From: an uncultured Clostridium sp.
GTDB taxonomy: Bacteria > Bacillota > Clostridia > Lachnospirales > Lachnospiraceae
Reading direction: 5' to 3'
DNA length: 64,000 nt
Assembly: GCA_946553025.1 (NCBI GenBank)
Contig: CAMNRM010000002.1
Span: forward strand, 1 to 64,000
The notes under the pieces are model-generated. The model was given only the letters and a program-made list of their open reading frames with translations. It had not been told where the DNA came from and did not search any database. Shown here one piece after another: positions 1-8,280 of the stretch. Every line of letters starts with the position of its first letter. Position 1 is the stretch's first letter. The position numbers and the translations under genes were made by a program.

Positions 1-3
1 GCA

Positions 4-25
4 AAACCGTGGGATTCCATGGTTT
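4..25. terminator. hairpin at left edge, possible terminator
   Basis: A 9-bp stem (4-12 with 17-25, one G-T pair) closes a 4-nt loop. It could end a gene lying left of the window. There is no clean T tract, so this is only a suggestion. Confidence 0.3.
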
Positions 26-42
26 CTTAGTGTTACAAACTT

Positions 43-72
43 TTAACTCACAAGCTTTATACATGATACAAT
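43..72 (+). promoter_or_regulatory. possible promoter for the ADP-ribosylglycohydrolase gene
   Basis: TTAACT at 43-48 and TACAAT at 67-72 with an 18-nt spacer lie 44 nt before the chosen start. The -35 match is weak. Confidence 0.25.
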
Positions 73-115
73 TTAACCTAATGGAATGAAAATAAAAAGA
101 AAGAGAGTAAAAACA

Positions 116-1096
116 ATGCAAAAAAAATCACCCCCTCTGAATCAAAAACAAGATAAGATTCTCGGCGGGCTTTTTGGACTGTTAATCGGAGATGCCCTTG
201 GTGTTCCCTATGAATTTTATCCGCCCGAACAGCTTCCTGCCTACCAGGATATTGAGATGCAGCCGCCCGCCGGCTTTAAAAGAACCCATTCCTGGGTAGA
301 AGCAGGAACCTGGTCGGATGACGGCGCACAGGCGTTATGTCTTTTGGACAGTCTGCTGTGCTGCGGTTCGTTTTCACTGGATGATTTTTCCAATCGGCTT
401 TTATCCTGGTATGAGCATGGGCTTTGGGCCGTAGAAAATGTAGTATTTGACGTGGGAATCCAGACCTCTTCTGCTCTTCGCGCCTATAAAAACGGGTATT
501 CTCCCGAGATCTGCGGCAAGATACGTCCCGAGGGCAAAGGTAACGGTGCCCTGATGCGGGTTCTCCCCCTTGCCCTGTGGCATGATGATAAGGAAAAACT
601 GGTGCTGGACGCCCATGAACAGTGCCTGATTACCCACGGACACCTCTGCAATCAGGTCTGCTGTGCCCTGTACTGTCTTGTGGCAAATGCTCTTTTTGAA
701 GGTGAAAATCCTAAAAAAGCCATCCAGACAGGCGTGGATACGCTCCGGCAAATCTATCGGAACATGCCGGAGTATGCCCGGGAACTTGAGTGGAGTATCC
801 GCCCGGACGCCCCCTGGGAAGGCACGGGAAGCGGCTACGTGGTAGACAGCCTCCGCAGTGCCTTTATGCTGCTGGAACAGACCAAAAACTATGAAGAATC
901 CGTAAAACGCGCTGTCTGTTTGGGCAACGATACCGACACGACCGCCTGCATCACCGGCGGATTAACCGGCATATTCTACGGCTTTTCGTCCATTCCCGAG
1001 CGTTGGATTTCCATGCTGAAGGAAAAAAACCGGGCGGAAGAACTGTTTCAAAAGCTTCTTTGCCGCAGAAATATGCAGCCAACGCAGGGCGTTTAG
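116..1096 (+). CDS. ADP-ribosylglycohydrolase family protein
   Basis: DraG/ARH-type hydrolase (326 aa), a cytoplasmic family that removes ADP-ribose from proteins or small molecules using a binuclear metal site. Seen: GLLIGDALGVPYEF near residues 21-34, the metal-binding SDDGAQ stretch near 67, GNGALMR in the middle and the C-terminal GNDTDTTACITGG motif that carries the second set of metal-binding aspartates. The frame is open from an ATG at 86, but the ATG at 116 has a purine-rich AAGAGAG at 101-107 in front and is preferred. It stands alone and faces the glucosidase gene, 15 bp from its stop. The substrate is unknown. Confidence 0.88.
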   Translation: MQKKSPPLNQKQDKILGGLFGLLIGDALGVPYEFYPPEQLPAYQDIEMQPPAGFKRTHSWVEAGTWSDDGAQALCLLDSLLCCGSFSLDDFSNRLLSWYEHGLWAVENVVFDVGIQTSSALRAYKNGYSPEICGKIRPEGKGNGALMRVLPLALWHDDKEKLVLDAHEQCLITHGHLCNQVCCALYCLVANALFEGENPKKAIQTGVDTLRQIYRNMPEYARELEWSIRPDAPWEGTGSGYVVDSLRSAFMLLEQTKNYEESVKRAVCLGNDTDTTACITGGLTGIFYGFSSIPERWISMLKEKNRAEELFQKLLCRRNMQPTQGV

Positions 1097-1111
1097 GCTA
1101 TTTAAGGAAGT

Positions 1112-2788
1112 TCAGCCAATCAAAACAGCAAATGCCTCATAAGGCCGAAGCACGCCCTCTTTTCCGGGATTTTCGTAGTTGGCAATCAGATACCTACCGC
1201 CGTTAAACTCTTCCGGTAAAGTAAATGCCGTTTCTTGATCCGTAAAACTGCAGACCACAAGAAGCTTTTCCTTTCTAAGCGTCCGCTGATAGGCAAAGAT
1301 TTCTTCGCTGTCCGCAAAAAGAAGCTTGTAATCGCCGTGGACAATGATGGGATACTGTTTTCTTAAGGCAATTAACTTCTGGTAGTGATAAAATACGGAA
1401 CCGGGATCTTCAAGGGCGGCTTTGGCATTGATTTCCTTATAATTCGGATTAACCGGCATCCACGGCTCGCCCTTCGTAAATCCGGCCTGTGCGCTCTCAT
1501 CCCACTGCATCGGCGTGCGGGCATTGTCCCGGCTTATCCTGGTAATGCAGGGCCAAAATTCTTCATGAGAAACACAACCGGATTTGCACCACTCTTCGTA
1601 GGCGTGGATGCTTTCAATATCATGAAAATCCTCCGGATCTTTAAAAGGATAATTGGTCATGCCCAGTTCCTCGCCCTGATAGATATAGGGGGTTCCCTGC
1701 ATCAGGTGAAGGCAGGTGGCAAGCATCTTTGCCGACAATACACGCCACTGGGGTGCATCATTGCCAAACCTTGATACGGCTCTTGGCTGATCGTGGTTAT
1801 CCCAGAATAAGCTGTTCCACGCCTTTCCATAAAGTTCGTTCTGCCAGCGGGAGAGAATCGCCTTTAAGGTCGTCAGGGGCATCCTTTCGTCTGTCCATTT
1901 CCCATACTTTCCGCAGCTGTCCACATGCTGGAACTGGAATACCATATTTAATTCCTGTTCATCCTTTCCCGCATAGCGGCAGGCTTCCTCAGGGGTAACA
2001 CCCGCGGTTTCCCCCACCGTCATCAGGTCATATTTTGACAGTACTTCCCGGTTCATTTCTTTAAGATAGCTGTGTACATTCGGGCCATGGACGCAGTAGG
2101 GAGAGTAATCCCCGTAAAGTCCGCGGATTTCCCCGTCCGGCATTTCCTTTGTCTTGGAAATCATGCTGATAACATCCATGCGGAAGCCGTCAATTCCCTT
2201 TTGGCACCACCAGTCCATCATGGCAAAAACTTCACTGCGCACCTTGGGGTTATCCCAGTTTAAATCCGGCTGTTTTTTTGAAAAGAGATGAAGGTAGTAC
2301 TGCCCCCGCTTTTGGTCAAATTCCCAGGCGCTCCCGCCAAAACATGCTCCCCAGTTATTCGGTGCAGAACCGTCCTCTTTTGCATCCCTCCAGATATAAT
2401 AATCGCTGTAAGGATTATCTTTATTTTTCCGGCTTTCCACAAACCAGCGGTGTTCATCCGAGGTGTGATTAACCACCAGATCCATAACGATTTTCAGACC
2501 CTTTTCATGTGCCTTTAAAAGCAGTTCGTCAAAATCCTCCATTGTTCCAAATTCTTCCATAATGGCTTGGTAATCGCTGATATCGTAGCCGTTATCGTCG
2601 TTGGGCGACTGATAGACGGGCGACATCCAAATCACATCCACGCCCAGGGTTTTTAAATAGTCCAGGCGGCGGATAATCCCCTGCAAATCCCCAATGCCGT
2701 CCCCGTTGCTGTCCATAAAGCTCCGGGGATAAATCTGATAGACCACAGCTTCCTTCCACCATGCAGTATTCGTTTTGTTCTCCATCAT
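1112..2788 (-). CDS. oligo-1,6-glucosidase / alpha-glucosidase (GH13)
   Basis: Cytoplasmic GH13 alpha-glucosidase (558 aa, usual length for the oligo-1,6-glucosidase group) releasing glucose from short isomalto- or malto-oligosaccharides. Seen in order: QIYPRSF, DLVVNHTS, GFRMDVIS with the nucleophile Asp, GETAG with the acid/base Glu, and FWDNHDQPR with the transition-state Asp. In this family Val after the nucleophile Asp (as here) goes with alpha-1,6 preference and Thr with alpha-1,4, so isomaltose-type substrates are inferred. The frame opens at 2800, but the ATG at 2788 has GGAG at the right distance. No transporter or regulator is adjacent, so it looks like a single-gene unit. Confidence 0.9.
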   Translation of the reverse strand: MMENKTNTAWWKEAVVYQIYPRSFMDSNGDGIGDLQGIIRRLDYLKTLGVDVIWMSPVYQSPNDDNGYDISDYQAIMEEFGTMEDFDELLLKAHEKGLKIVMDLVVNHTSDEHRWFVESRKNKDNPYSDYYIWRDAKEDGSAPNNWGACFGGSAWEFDQKRGQYYLHLFSKKQPDLNWDNPKVRSEVFAMMDWWCQKGIDGFRMDVISMISKTKEMPDGEIRGLYGDYSPYCVHGPNVHSYLKEMNREVLSKYDLMTVGETAGVTPEEACRYAGKDEQELNMVFQFQHVDSCGKYGKWTDERMPLTTLKAILSRWQNELYGKAWNSLFWDNHDQPRAVSRFGNDAPQWRVLSAKMLATCLHLMQGTPYIYQGEELGMTNYPFKDPEDFHDIESIHAYEEWCKSGCVSHEEFWPCITRISRDNARTPMQWDESAQAGFTKGEPWMPVNPNYKEINAKAALEDPGSVFYHYQKLIALRKQYPIIVHGDYKLLFADSEEIFAYQRTLRKEKLLVVCSFTDQETAFTLPEEFNGGRYLIANYENPGKEGVLRPYEAFAVLIG

Positions 2789-2938
2789 GCTCTTCTCCAT
2801 TCTTTTACTGTATTTTTTATGTATATTTTTAATCTTTTATGTTTCTTTCCATATACTATCCTACTTGATTTTCCCGGAAAAATCTTGCAGTATTTTTTAC
2901 TATAAATAACACAATCTTGACATTATATACAAATACCC

Positions 2939-2966
2939 TTGACAAATCTTCTGGAGTGTGTATAAT
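2939..2966 (+). promoter_or_regulatory. promoter of the marR gene
   Basis: TTGACA at 2939-2944, a 16-nt spacer and TATAAT at 2961-2966, about 50 nt before the GTG start at 3017. Both boxes match the sigma-A consensus exactly. Confidence 0.75.
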
Positions 2967-2978
2967 AACAATCAAAAT

Positions 2979-2994
2979 ATACAAGTACCTGTAT
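2979..2994 (+). promoter_or_regulatory. palindromic operator candidate for the MarR protein
   Basis: The 16-mer ATACAAGTACCTGTAT is a near-perfect palindrome just downstream of the -10 box. A similar half (ATACAAATACC) overlaps the -35 region. MarR proteins usually bind such palindromes in their own promoter, so autorepression is inferred. Confidence 0.5.
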
Positions 2995-3016
2995 GAAATA
3001 AGGAGGTGAACACAAC

Positions 3017-3676
3017 GTGGACGATATCTATACAGCTGTTTATGAGAAGCTGTCCACACTGCAATGGCTTATGAAACGCCGTCAGATGTTCAGCCAGGCG
3101 GAATCCGGGCCGTTTGCCGACTCGACAAGAGGTCAGGGGCGCATCCTTGCCATGCTGAAAATCCAGCCGGAAATTGCCACAAAGGATTTAGCTTATCTTC
3201 TGGGCATCCGCCAGCAATCGCTGAATGAACTGTTGAACAAGTTGGAAAAAAACAGCTATGTGGAGCGCAGGCCATCCGAGAAAGACAGGCGGGTCATGGT
3301 GGTGCATTTGACCGAAAAAGGGAAAGAAGCCCAGGAGCCGGAAACAAATTATCAGGAGTTCCTCGGTTGTCTGTCGCCGGAAGAATTGCAGCAATTCGGC
3401 GAATATTTAGACAGGATTATTGCCGCTTTCCGGATGGGAGCAGGCACAAGCGAGGACGAGGAGGCAATGGCCGACTGGATGGACAAAGCACGAAAACGTA
3501 TGGGTGATGAACAATTTGAACAGTTAATGTCCATGCGTGAACGAGCCTTTGGCCCCTTTGGGCGAGGAGAAAAGCCGGATCATATCCCGGGGGCGGAGCG
3601 CTTCTCTCCCGATTACGATGGGCCTGTGCCAGACAGAGGCGGATTTGGCTTTTTTGGCGGCAGAGAAAGAAAATAG
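3017..3676 (+). CDS. MarR family transcriptional regulator
   Basis: Winged-helix MarR regulator (219 aa). Residues about 35-100 hold the DNA-binding core with the wing motif ERRPSEKDRRVMVVHLTEKG. It starts with GTG at 3017, set by a perfect AGGAGGTG at 3001-3008. The C-terminal 50 residues are an unusual Gly/Phe/Arg/Pro-rich tail absent from ordinary MarR proteins of about 145 aa. It precedes an ABC exporter operon on the same strand, so it probably represses that operon and itself in response to a toxic ligand. Confidence 0.88.
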   Translation: MDDIYTAVYEKLSTLQWLMKRRQMFSQAESGPFADSTRGQGRILAMLKIQPEIATKDLAYLLGIRQQSLNELLNKLEKNSYVERRPSEKDRRVMVVHLTEKGKEAQEPETNYQEFLGCLSPEELQQFGEYLDRIIAAFRMGAGTSEDEEAMADWMDKARKRMGDEQFEQLMSMRERAFGPFGRGEKPDHIPGAERFSPDYDGPVPDRGGFGFFGGRERK

Positions 3677-3709
3677 AATCCATGGAGGCACCATATTCGT
3701 TATGGAGAT

Positions 3710-3749
3710 AAGTCCTATGCGCATAAAGCGCATAGGACTTCATTTTTTT
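3710..3749 (+). terminator. intrinsic terminator or attenuator between marR and the exporter operon
   Basis: A perfect 13-bp inverted repeat (3710-3722 with 3728-3740, 5-nt loop) followed by a run of seven T. It ends 12 nt before the ATPase start, and the ribosome binding site GGAGGTG follows at once. No promoter is obvious between it and the ATPase gene, so it probably sets how much exporter transcript is made by read-through. Confidence 0.75.
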
Positions 3750-3761
3750 GGAGGTGATGAA

Positions 3762-4679
3762 ATGAACCCAATTATTCAAGTAGAACATTTCGCAAAGAAG
3801 TACGGAAATTTTACAGCAGTAGACGACATTTCCTTTACCGTGGACGAGGGCAGCATTTTTGCTTTCCTTGGCCCCAACGGTGCAGGCAAGAGTACAACCA
3901 TCAACACACTTTGTACCATCCTGGACAAAACGGAGGGACGCCTGTGCATCAATGGGCATGATGTTTCCGGCGAACGGGATTTGGTACGAAAAGACATTGG
4001 AATCGTATTCCAGGATTCAACCCTTGATACAAAAATGACCGTGGAGGAAAATCTGAAATACCATTGCAGCTTCTACAAAGTGCCGAAAGATGAGGTGCAG
4101 GAACGCATTGACTTCGCGCTTAGCCTGGTGGAACTTACAGATTGGAAAAAGGCCATTGCGGGCAGTCTGTCCGGCGGTATGAAACGGCGGGCCGAGATTG
4201 CAAGGGGACTGGTTCATAATCCGAAAGTATTGTTTCTGGACGAACCGACGACCGGACTCGACCCGCAGACGAGGGCCAGTGTCTGGAGATATATTCAGCA
4301 GCTTCAAAAGCAAAAGAATATGACCATCTTCCTGACGACGCACTACATGGACGAGGCAGAGATCTGCTCGAAAATTGTTATCATGGATCACGGTAAAATC
4401 GTTGCCAGCGACACGCCCGAGAACCTGGAACGCCAATATACCAGCACAGAGGTGGATGTTGTCTGCACACAGACGGAGCAGCTGGAAAGCGTGCTGACAC
4501 AGCGGGGCGTTTCTTATGATAAAACCGAAAACCGCATGATTTTTTGCACAAAGAACGCACCGATGGTACTGGAAATTTTATTTTGCTGCAGGGAAACCAT
4601 CCTTAATTTTGAAGTGAAAAACGGGACGCTGAATGAAGTGTTCCTTGCCATTACAGGAAAGGAGATCCGAAAGGTATGA
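3762..4679 (+). CDS. ABC transporter ATP-binding protein (DrrA/CcmA type)
   Basis: ATPase subunit of an ABC-2 exporter (305 aa). Walker A GPNGAGKST, signature LSGGMKRR, Walker B VLFLDEPTTGLDP and the H-loop TTHYMDEAE are all present. The C-terminal 80 residues form the extension usual in drug or antibiotic exporters. The open frame runs upstream to 3537, but the ATG at 3762 is chosen because GGAGGTG lies 6 nt before it and the upstream frame overlaps marR. It is coupled by a 4-bp ATGA overlap to the permease gene. Confidence 0.92.
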   Translation: MNPIIQVEHFAKKYGNFTAVDDISFTVDEGSIFAFLGPNGAGKSTTINTLCTILDKTEGRLCINGHDVSGERDLVRKDIGIVFQDSTLDTKMTVEENLKYHCSFYKVPKDEVQERIDFALSLVELTDWKKAIAGSLSGGMKRRAEIARGLVHNPKVLFLDEPTTGLDPQTRASVWRYIQQLQKQKNMTIFLTTHYMDEAEICSKIVIMDHGKIVASDTPENLERQYTSTEVDVVCTQTEQLESVLTQRGVSYDKTENRMIFCTKNAPMVLEILFCCRETILNFEVKNGTLNEVFLAITGKEIRKV

Positions 4680-5521
4680 ACCCTATCATCGCAATTATTG
4701 AAAGAAATCTGCTGAACTATACCCGCAACAAGGCACGGCTTTTTGGAAGTCTGTTTATGTCCTTTTTTATGCTGGTGATGTTTTCATTTTTGATGAGATC
4801 CTCTATAAGTGGTTTGGGCCAGCCCATGAACTATCTGCTGGCCGGCGTCATCATCATGACGGTTTTTCAAACCGGCATTAACCATTCCTCCGAGATTTTG
4901 TCGGATATCGCAGGTGGTTACATGAAAGAAGTTATGGTGGCCCCCATTTCCCGCAGCGAAATTTCCATCGGCAACATTGCGGCGGGAGCGCTGGTCGCAA
5001 CCTTGCAGGGGGCCATTATGATGATCCTTGCCATTTTTCTGGGGCTTCATGTTTCGATTTTGCAATTTCTTCTGATGTTGATCCTGATGCTGCTCTCGGC
5101 GATGACTTTCAGCGCGATCGGTCTGTTCCTTGCAACCGTTTCCCGGAACGCCCCCGCCTTTCAAACCGTCAGTTCCATGGTCATGATGCCCCTGACCTTT
5201 GTTTCCGGCGCATACATCCCCACAACGATCATGCCCGGTTTCCTCCTGCCAGTGGTCTATCTGAATCCACTGACTTATACGACCTCCATTTTCCGCTATA
5301 TTGCTTTGGGCGCGTATAAGCTGACCACGATGGAACTTTTAGAGCAGGGCATGGCGTTTGCTGTCGGCGGATTTGTGATTACACCGATTATGGGTTTGGC
5401 AATCACTGTTTTGATCGGTGCCTTTTTCTTCGTACTATGTGTCCGTAAATTTAATCAGGCGGATTTCTCTACGGTAAAAGTCGCTGCGGGTTTGCGCGGC
5501 GGCGGCGCACCGGCAAGGTAA
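4676..5521 (+). CDS. ABC-2 type permease
   Basis: Membrane subunit (281 aa) partnering the ATPase encoded just before it; the genes overlap by 4 bp. Six hydrophobic segments fit the ABC-2 fold, with the family-typical stretch FVSGAYIPTTIMPG before the last pair of helices. Substrate unknown; with a MarR regulator in front, export of a drug or toxic metabolite is the usual role. Confidence 0.9.
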   Translation: MNPIIAIIERNLLNYTRNKARLFGSLFMSFFMLVMFSFLMRSSISGLGQPMNYLLAGVIIMTVFQTGINHSSEILSDIAGGYMKEVMVAPISRSEISIGNIAAGALVATLQGAIMMILAIFLGLHVSILQFLLMLILMLLSAMTFSAIGLFLATVSRNAPAFQTVSSMVMMPLTFVSGAYIPTTIMPGFLLPVVYLNPLTYTTSIFRYIALGAYKLTTMELLEQGMAFAVGGFVITPIMGLAITVLIGAFFFVLCVRKFNQADFSTVKVAAGLRGGGAPAR

Positions 5522-5533
5522 GGGAGGTAAGCT

Positions 5534-6415
5534 ATGGAATTGCAGTTTGAACAGGTTTCAAAAAACTATAAAGACAAAAAAGTCCTCAAAGGAATTTCCC
5601 TCACCATGGGAACCGGAGTCTATGGGCTGCTCGGCCCGAATGGATCGGGAAAGACCACCATGATACGGATTCTGGCCGATGTGCTGCGTCCCGGCAAAGG
5701 GCGGGTCTTATGCGACGGCAGGGACATTCACGCCATGGGGGACGAATACCGGGCAAAAATCGGCTACCTGCCCCAGGATGTCAGCTTCTACGGTGACTTT
5801 ACCGGCAAAGATTATCTGGAATATGCAGCAGCGCTGAAAGGTATGGAAAAGTCCATGGCCAGAAAGCGGATAGAGGAATTGGCATACGTCGTTGGTCTGC
5901 AAAAGGATCTGGAGCGGAAATGCACCGCCTATTCGGGCGGGATGCAGCGCAGGCTTGGCATCGCACAGGCCCTGCTGGATAACCCGGAAATCCTGATTTT
6001 GGATGAACCCACGTCCGGTCTTGATCCCTATGAGCGCATCAAATTCCGAAATATTATCTCCGCCTATGCAAAAGACCGCCTGGTGCTGCTTTCTACGCAC
6101 ATTGTTTCCGATGTTGAGCACATTGCCGCGCAGATTATGATGATGGAGTACGGTGTTATTCAATACACGCTTACCAATGCAGAGTACATCAAAAAGATGT
6201 ATGGATGTGTCTGGCTGGTGAAAATGCCCGCCGAGCAGCTTGTAGAATATCAAAATCAAGCCGTTATCAGCAATGTCATTGCCAAAGGCGACCATATGGA
6301 AGTGCGCGTCATTGATGAAGCAAAACCTGACCCTGAAGCAGTGCAGGCTGTTCCCACATTGGAGGATGCCTATTTATATATTTTCAACTACTTGCCCGGA
6401 AAGAAAAGGAGGTAA
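5534..6415 (+). CDS. ABC transporter ATP-binding protein (second pair)
   Basis: ATPase (293 aa) with Walker A GPNGSGKTT, signature YSGGMQRRLG, Walker B ILILDEPTSGLDP and an H-loop in LLSTHIVSDVEH. It lies 12 nt after the first permease with its own GGGAGG site. The C-terminal 70 residues are a variable domain. It forms a second ATPase/permease pair with the next gene, so the operon encodes two ABC-2 half systems under one regulator, either two exporters or one heteromeric machine. Confidence 0.9.
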   Translation: MELQFEQVSKNYKDKKVLKGISLTMGTGVYGLLGPNGSGKTTMIRILADVLRPGKGRVLCDGRDIHAMGDEYRAKIGYLPQDVSFYGDFTGKDYLEYAAALKGMEKSMARKRIEELAYVVGLQKDLERKCTAYSGGMQRRLGIAQALLDNPEILILDEPTSGLDPYERIKFRNIISAYAKDRLVLLSTHIVSDVEHIAAQIMMMEYGVIQYTLTNAEYIKKMYGCVWLVKMPAEQLVEYQNQAVISNVIAKGDHMEVRVIDEAKPDPEAVQAVPTLEDAYLYIFNYLPGKKRR

Positions 6416-6420
6416 TGTTC

Positions 6421-7623
6421 ATGTCACTATTCTATTTTGAACTCCGAAAGCTGCTGTTCAATAAGAAAACCAGCCTTTTGCTGCTATGTCTGTTTGCGCT
6501 TTACAGCGTGATTGGCTTTACTTCCACGATATTTCTGATTGGCAGCAATGACAGTTACCGTGCATATGAGGAAATGGCTGCTGCTTATGAGGGCTCCTTT
6601 GACAACGAAAAGGCTGCTGAAGCAGAACGCATTTATAACGAGGTGAGCGCCCGCTACGGCACAGATTCCCGGATGATCGCCCGAAGTGTCAAAGACCAGC
6701 CAGAAATCATTTTAGCGGTGAACTACTACGCCTATGCCCAGCAGGTGGAGGAATATTGGAACGGTACACCGCCGGAGAGCGCCGAAGAGCCCTATGGCAT
6801 TGCCCTCCTGAAAGCAAAACTGACAGCGTTGGAGAATCAGGGAAAGCAAGATACATTCGCCTACCGAAAACTCTCTGATGCCCTGCAATGCCTGATTGAA
6901 CTTGGCGAACCGGCGTTTGCCAATATTCTGCTCTGGGAGAACTTGTTCAACAACTGGGGGGAGCATATGATGCAGTTTCTCCTGTTTGTGCCGCTGGCAT
7001 TTATCATTGCACCGGTTTTCGCCGTGGAACGGTCAAGCGGCATGGACAATCTGATTTTAAGTTCCCGCCATGGCCGGAAAAAGATTGTCACAGCGAAGCT
7101 GTTGAGCGTACTTGTTGCCTCCACCGTTGTAGTCGCATTGTATCTGGCAGCTACCTTTCTTTTCGGTTTTCTTCCTCACAAAAGCCTGCATGGATGGAAT
7201 GCTGCCATTCAGTCCATTCCCACATACGCCCGATCGATGTTCCCATTCAAGGCTTGGCAGCTTGCACTTGTGGGAGCTGCATGGCTCATTTTCACCGGTG
7301 CAGTTTACAGCCTGATCGTCAGCTTTATCTCATCTCGTATGAAAAGCCAGATGGGGACGGCAGGCATCAGCCTGGCGCTTCTGTTTGTAAATGTGGGACT
7401 GGCCGCAATGGGTGATACGGTTCTCCAAAGAATCCAGCCTCTTGTGGACTTTGGACTGGCAAACGTCACTTTAATAAAAGAGGTATTCGGCGCTCATAAA
7501 CTTTTCGATGTATTTGGCGTGAGTATCAGCTACCCCGTTATGGCGGTTTTGGTTTTAACCTCTATTGCTGCCCTCGCTGTCTTTGGGATTTACCAGGGGC
7601 AAAGAAGCAGAACTGTTGCATAA
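6421..7623 (+). CDS. ABC-2 type permease (second pair)
   Basis: Membrane protein of 400 aa: TM1 near residues 17-40, a long outside domain of about 130 residues rich in Glu and Ala, then five hydrophobic segments from about residue 180 to the end. The ATG at 6421 is preferred over 6415 because AAAGGAGG at 6405-6412 is then 8 nt away. Last gene of the exporter operon. Confidence 0.85.
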   Translation: MSLFYFELRKLLFNKKTSLLLLCLFALYSVIGFTSTIFLIGSNDSYRAYEEMAAAYEGSFDNEKAAEAERIYNEVSARYGTDSRMIARSVKDQPEIILAVNYYAYAQQVEEYWNGTPPESAEEPYGIALLKAKLTALENQGKQDTFAYRKLSDALQCLIELGEPAFANILLWENLFNNWGEHMMQFLLFVPLAFIIAPVFAVERSSGMDNLILSSRHGRKKIVTAKLLSVLVASTVVVALYLAATFLFGFLPHKSLHGWNAAIQSIPTYARSMFPFKAWQLALVGAAWLIFTGAVYSLIVSFISSRMKSQMGTAGISLALLFVNVGLAAMGDTVLQRIQPLVDFGLANVTLIKEVFGAHKLFDVFGVSISYPVMAVLVLTSIAALAVFGIYQGQRSRTVA

Positions 7624-7630
7624 TTATGAT

Positions 7631-7660
7631 AGAAGCGTCAAAAGGTCTTTTGCCGCTTCT
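7631..7660. terminator. inverted repeat between convergent genes
   Basis: AGAAGCG/CGCTTCT and CAAAAG/CTTTTG form a stem of 13 pairs with one mismatch and a 2-nt centre, between the convergent ABC operon and thiW. It lacks a strong T tract but sits where a shared terminator is expected. Confidence 0.45.
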
Positions 7661-7682
7661 TATGATACAGATTGCTCCGTGA

Positions 7683-8213
7683 TTAGCTGTTTTCCTTCCC
7701 TTGTACAATATTTTGCAGCACATGGATAACGCCGGATCGCTCCATAACACCGAAAAGAATCGCTGCCATCACCGTTCCGCAGCCGGTGCTTAAAAGGAAG
7801 GGAACTACATAGGCAAAGACCGCAGTTTCCTTTCCCATCAGCATCGTTGCCACCGGATAGCACAGAATACCGCCTAAAATCCCGGTTCCCACCACTTCCC
7901 CCGCATAGGCGGCAAAAAGCTTTCCGGTATGCTGATAGAGATAGCCCGCAAGAAACGCCCCAACCATACTGCCAGGAAAAGCCAGCAAGCTTCCGGTTCC
8001 CAAAAGATTGCGGATCAGCGATGTACAAAACGCCGCTCCTGTCCCGTAAACCGGCCCGAGAAATACGGCGGCAATCACATTCACCAAATGCTGGATGGGA
8101 AAACATTTTGACGCTCCGATGGGAATGGAAAAGCTGGATAATGATACCGCCAGCGCAGCCAGCATAGCGCTGATAACCAGTTTTTTGCTCTCGAATTTAT
8201 TTTCTGTTTTCAT
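7683..8213 (-). CDS. thiW: ThiW, ECF transporter S component for a thiamine precursor
   Basis: Membrane protein (176 aa) with about five to six hydrophobic helices and a KLVISAMLAAL start, typical of energy-coupling-factor substrate-binding subunits. ThiW members are predicted to bring in the thiazole precursor of thiamine. It follows thiC by 67 bp on the same strand with its own AGAGGAAAA site, so both genes should be under the TPP riboswitch. The shared energising module (EcfAAT) is not in the window. Confidence 0.88.
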   Translation of the reverse strand: MKTENKFESKKLVISAMLAALAVSLSSFSIPIGASKCFPIQHLVNVIAAVFLGPVYGTGAAFCTSLIRNLLGTGSLLAFPGSMVGAFLAGYLYQHTGKLFAAYAGEVVGTGILGGILCYPVATMLMGKETAVFAYVVPFLLSTGCGTVMAAILFGVMERSGVIHVLQNIVQGKENS

Positions 8214-8280
8214 AAGATTTTCCTCTTTTTCTCTGATTTTTTACTCTATATTTCTCTTGTTTTATCGGTTACTCATCCAA

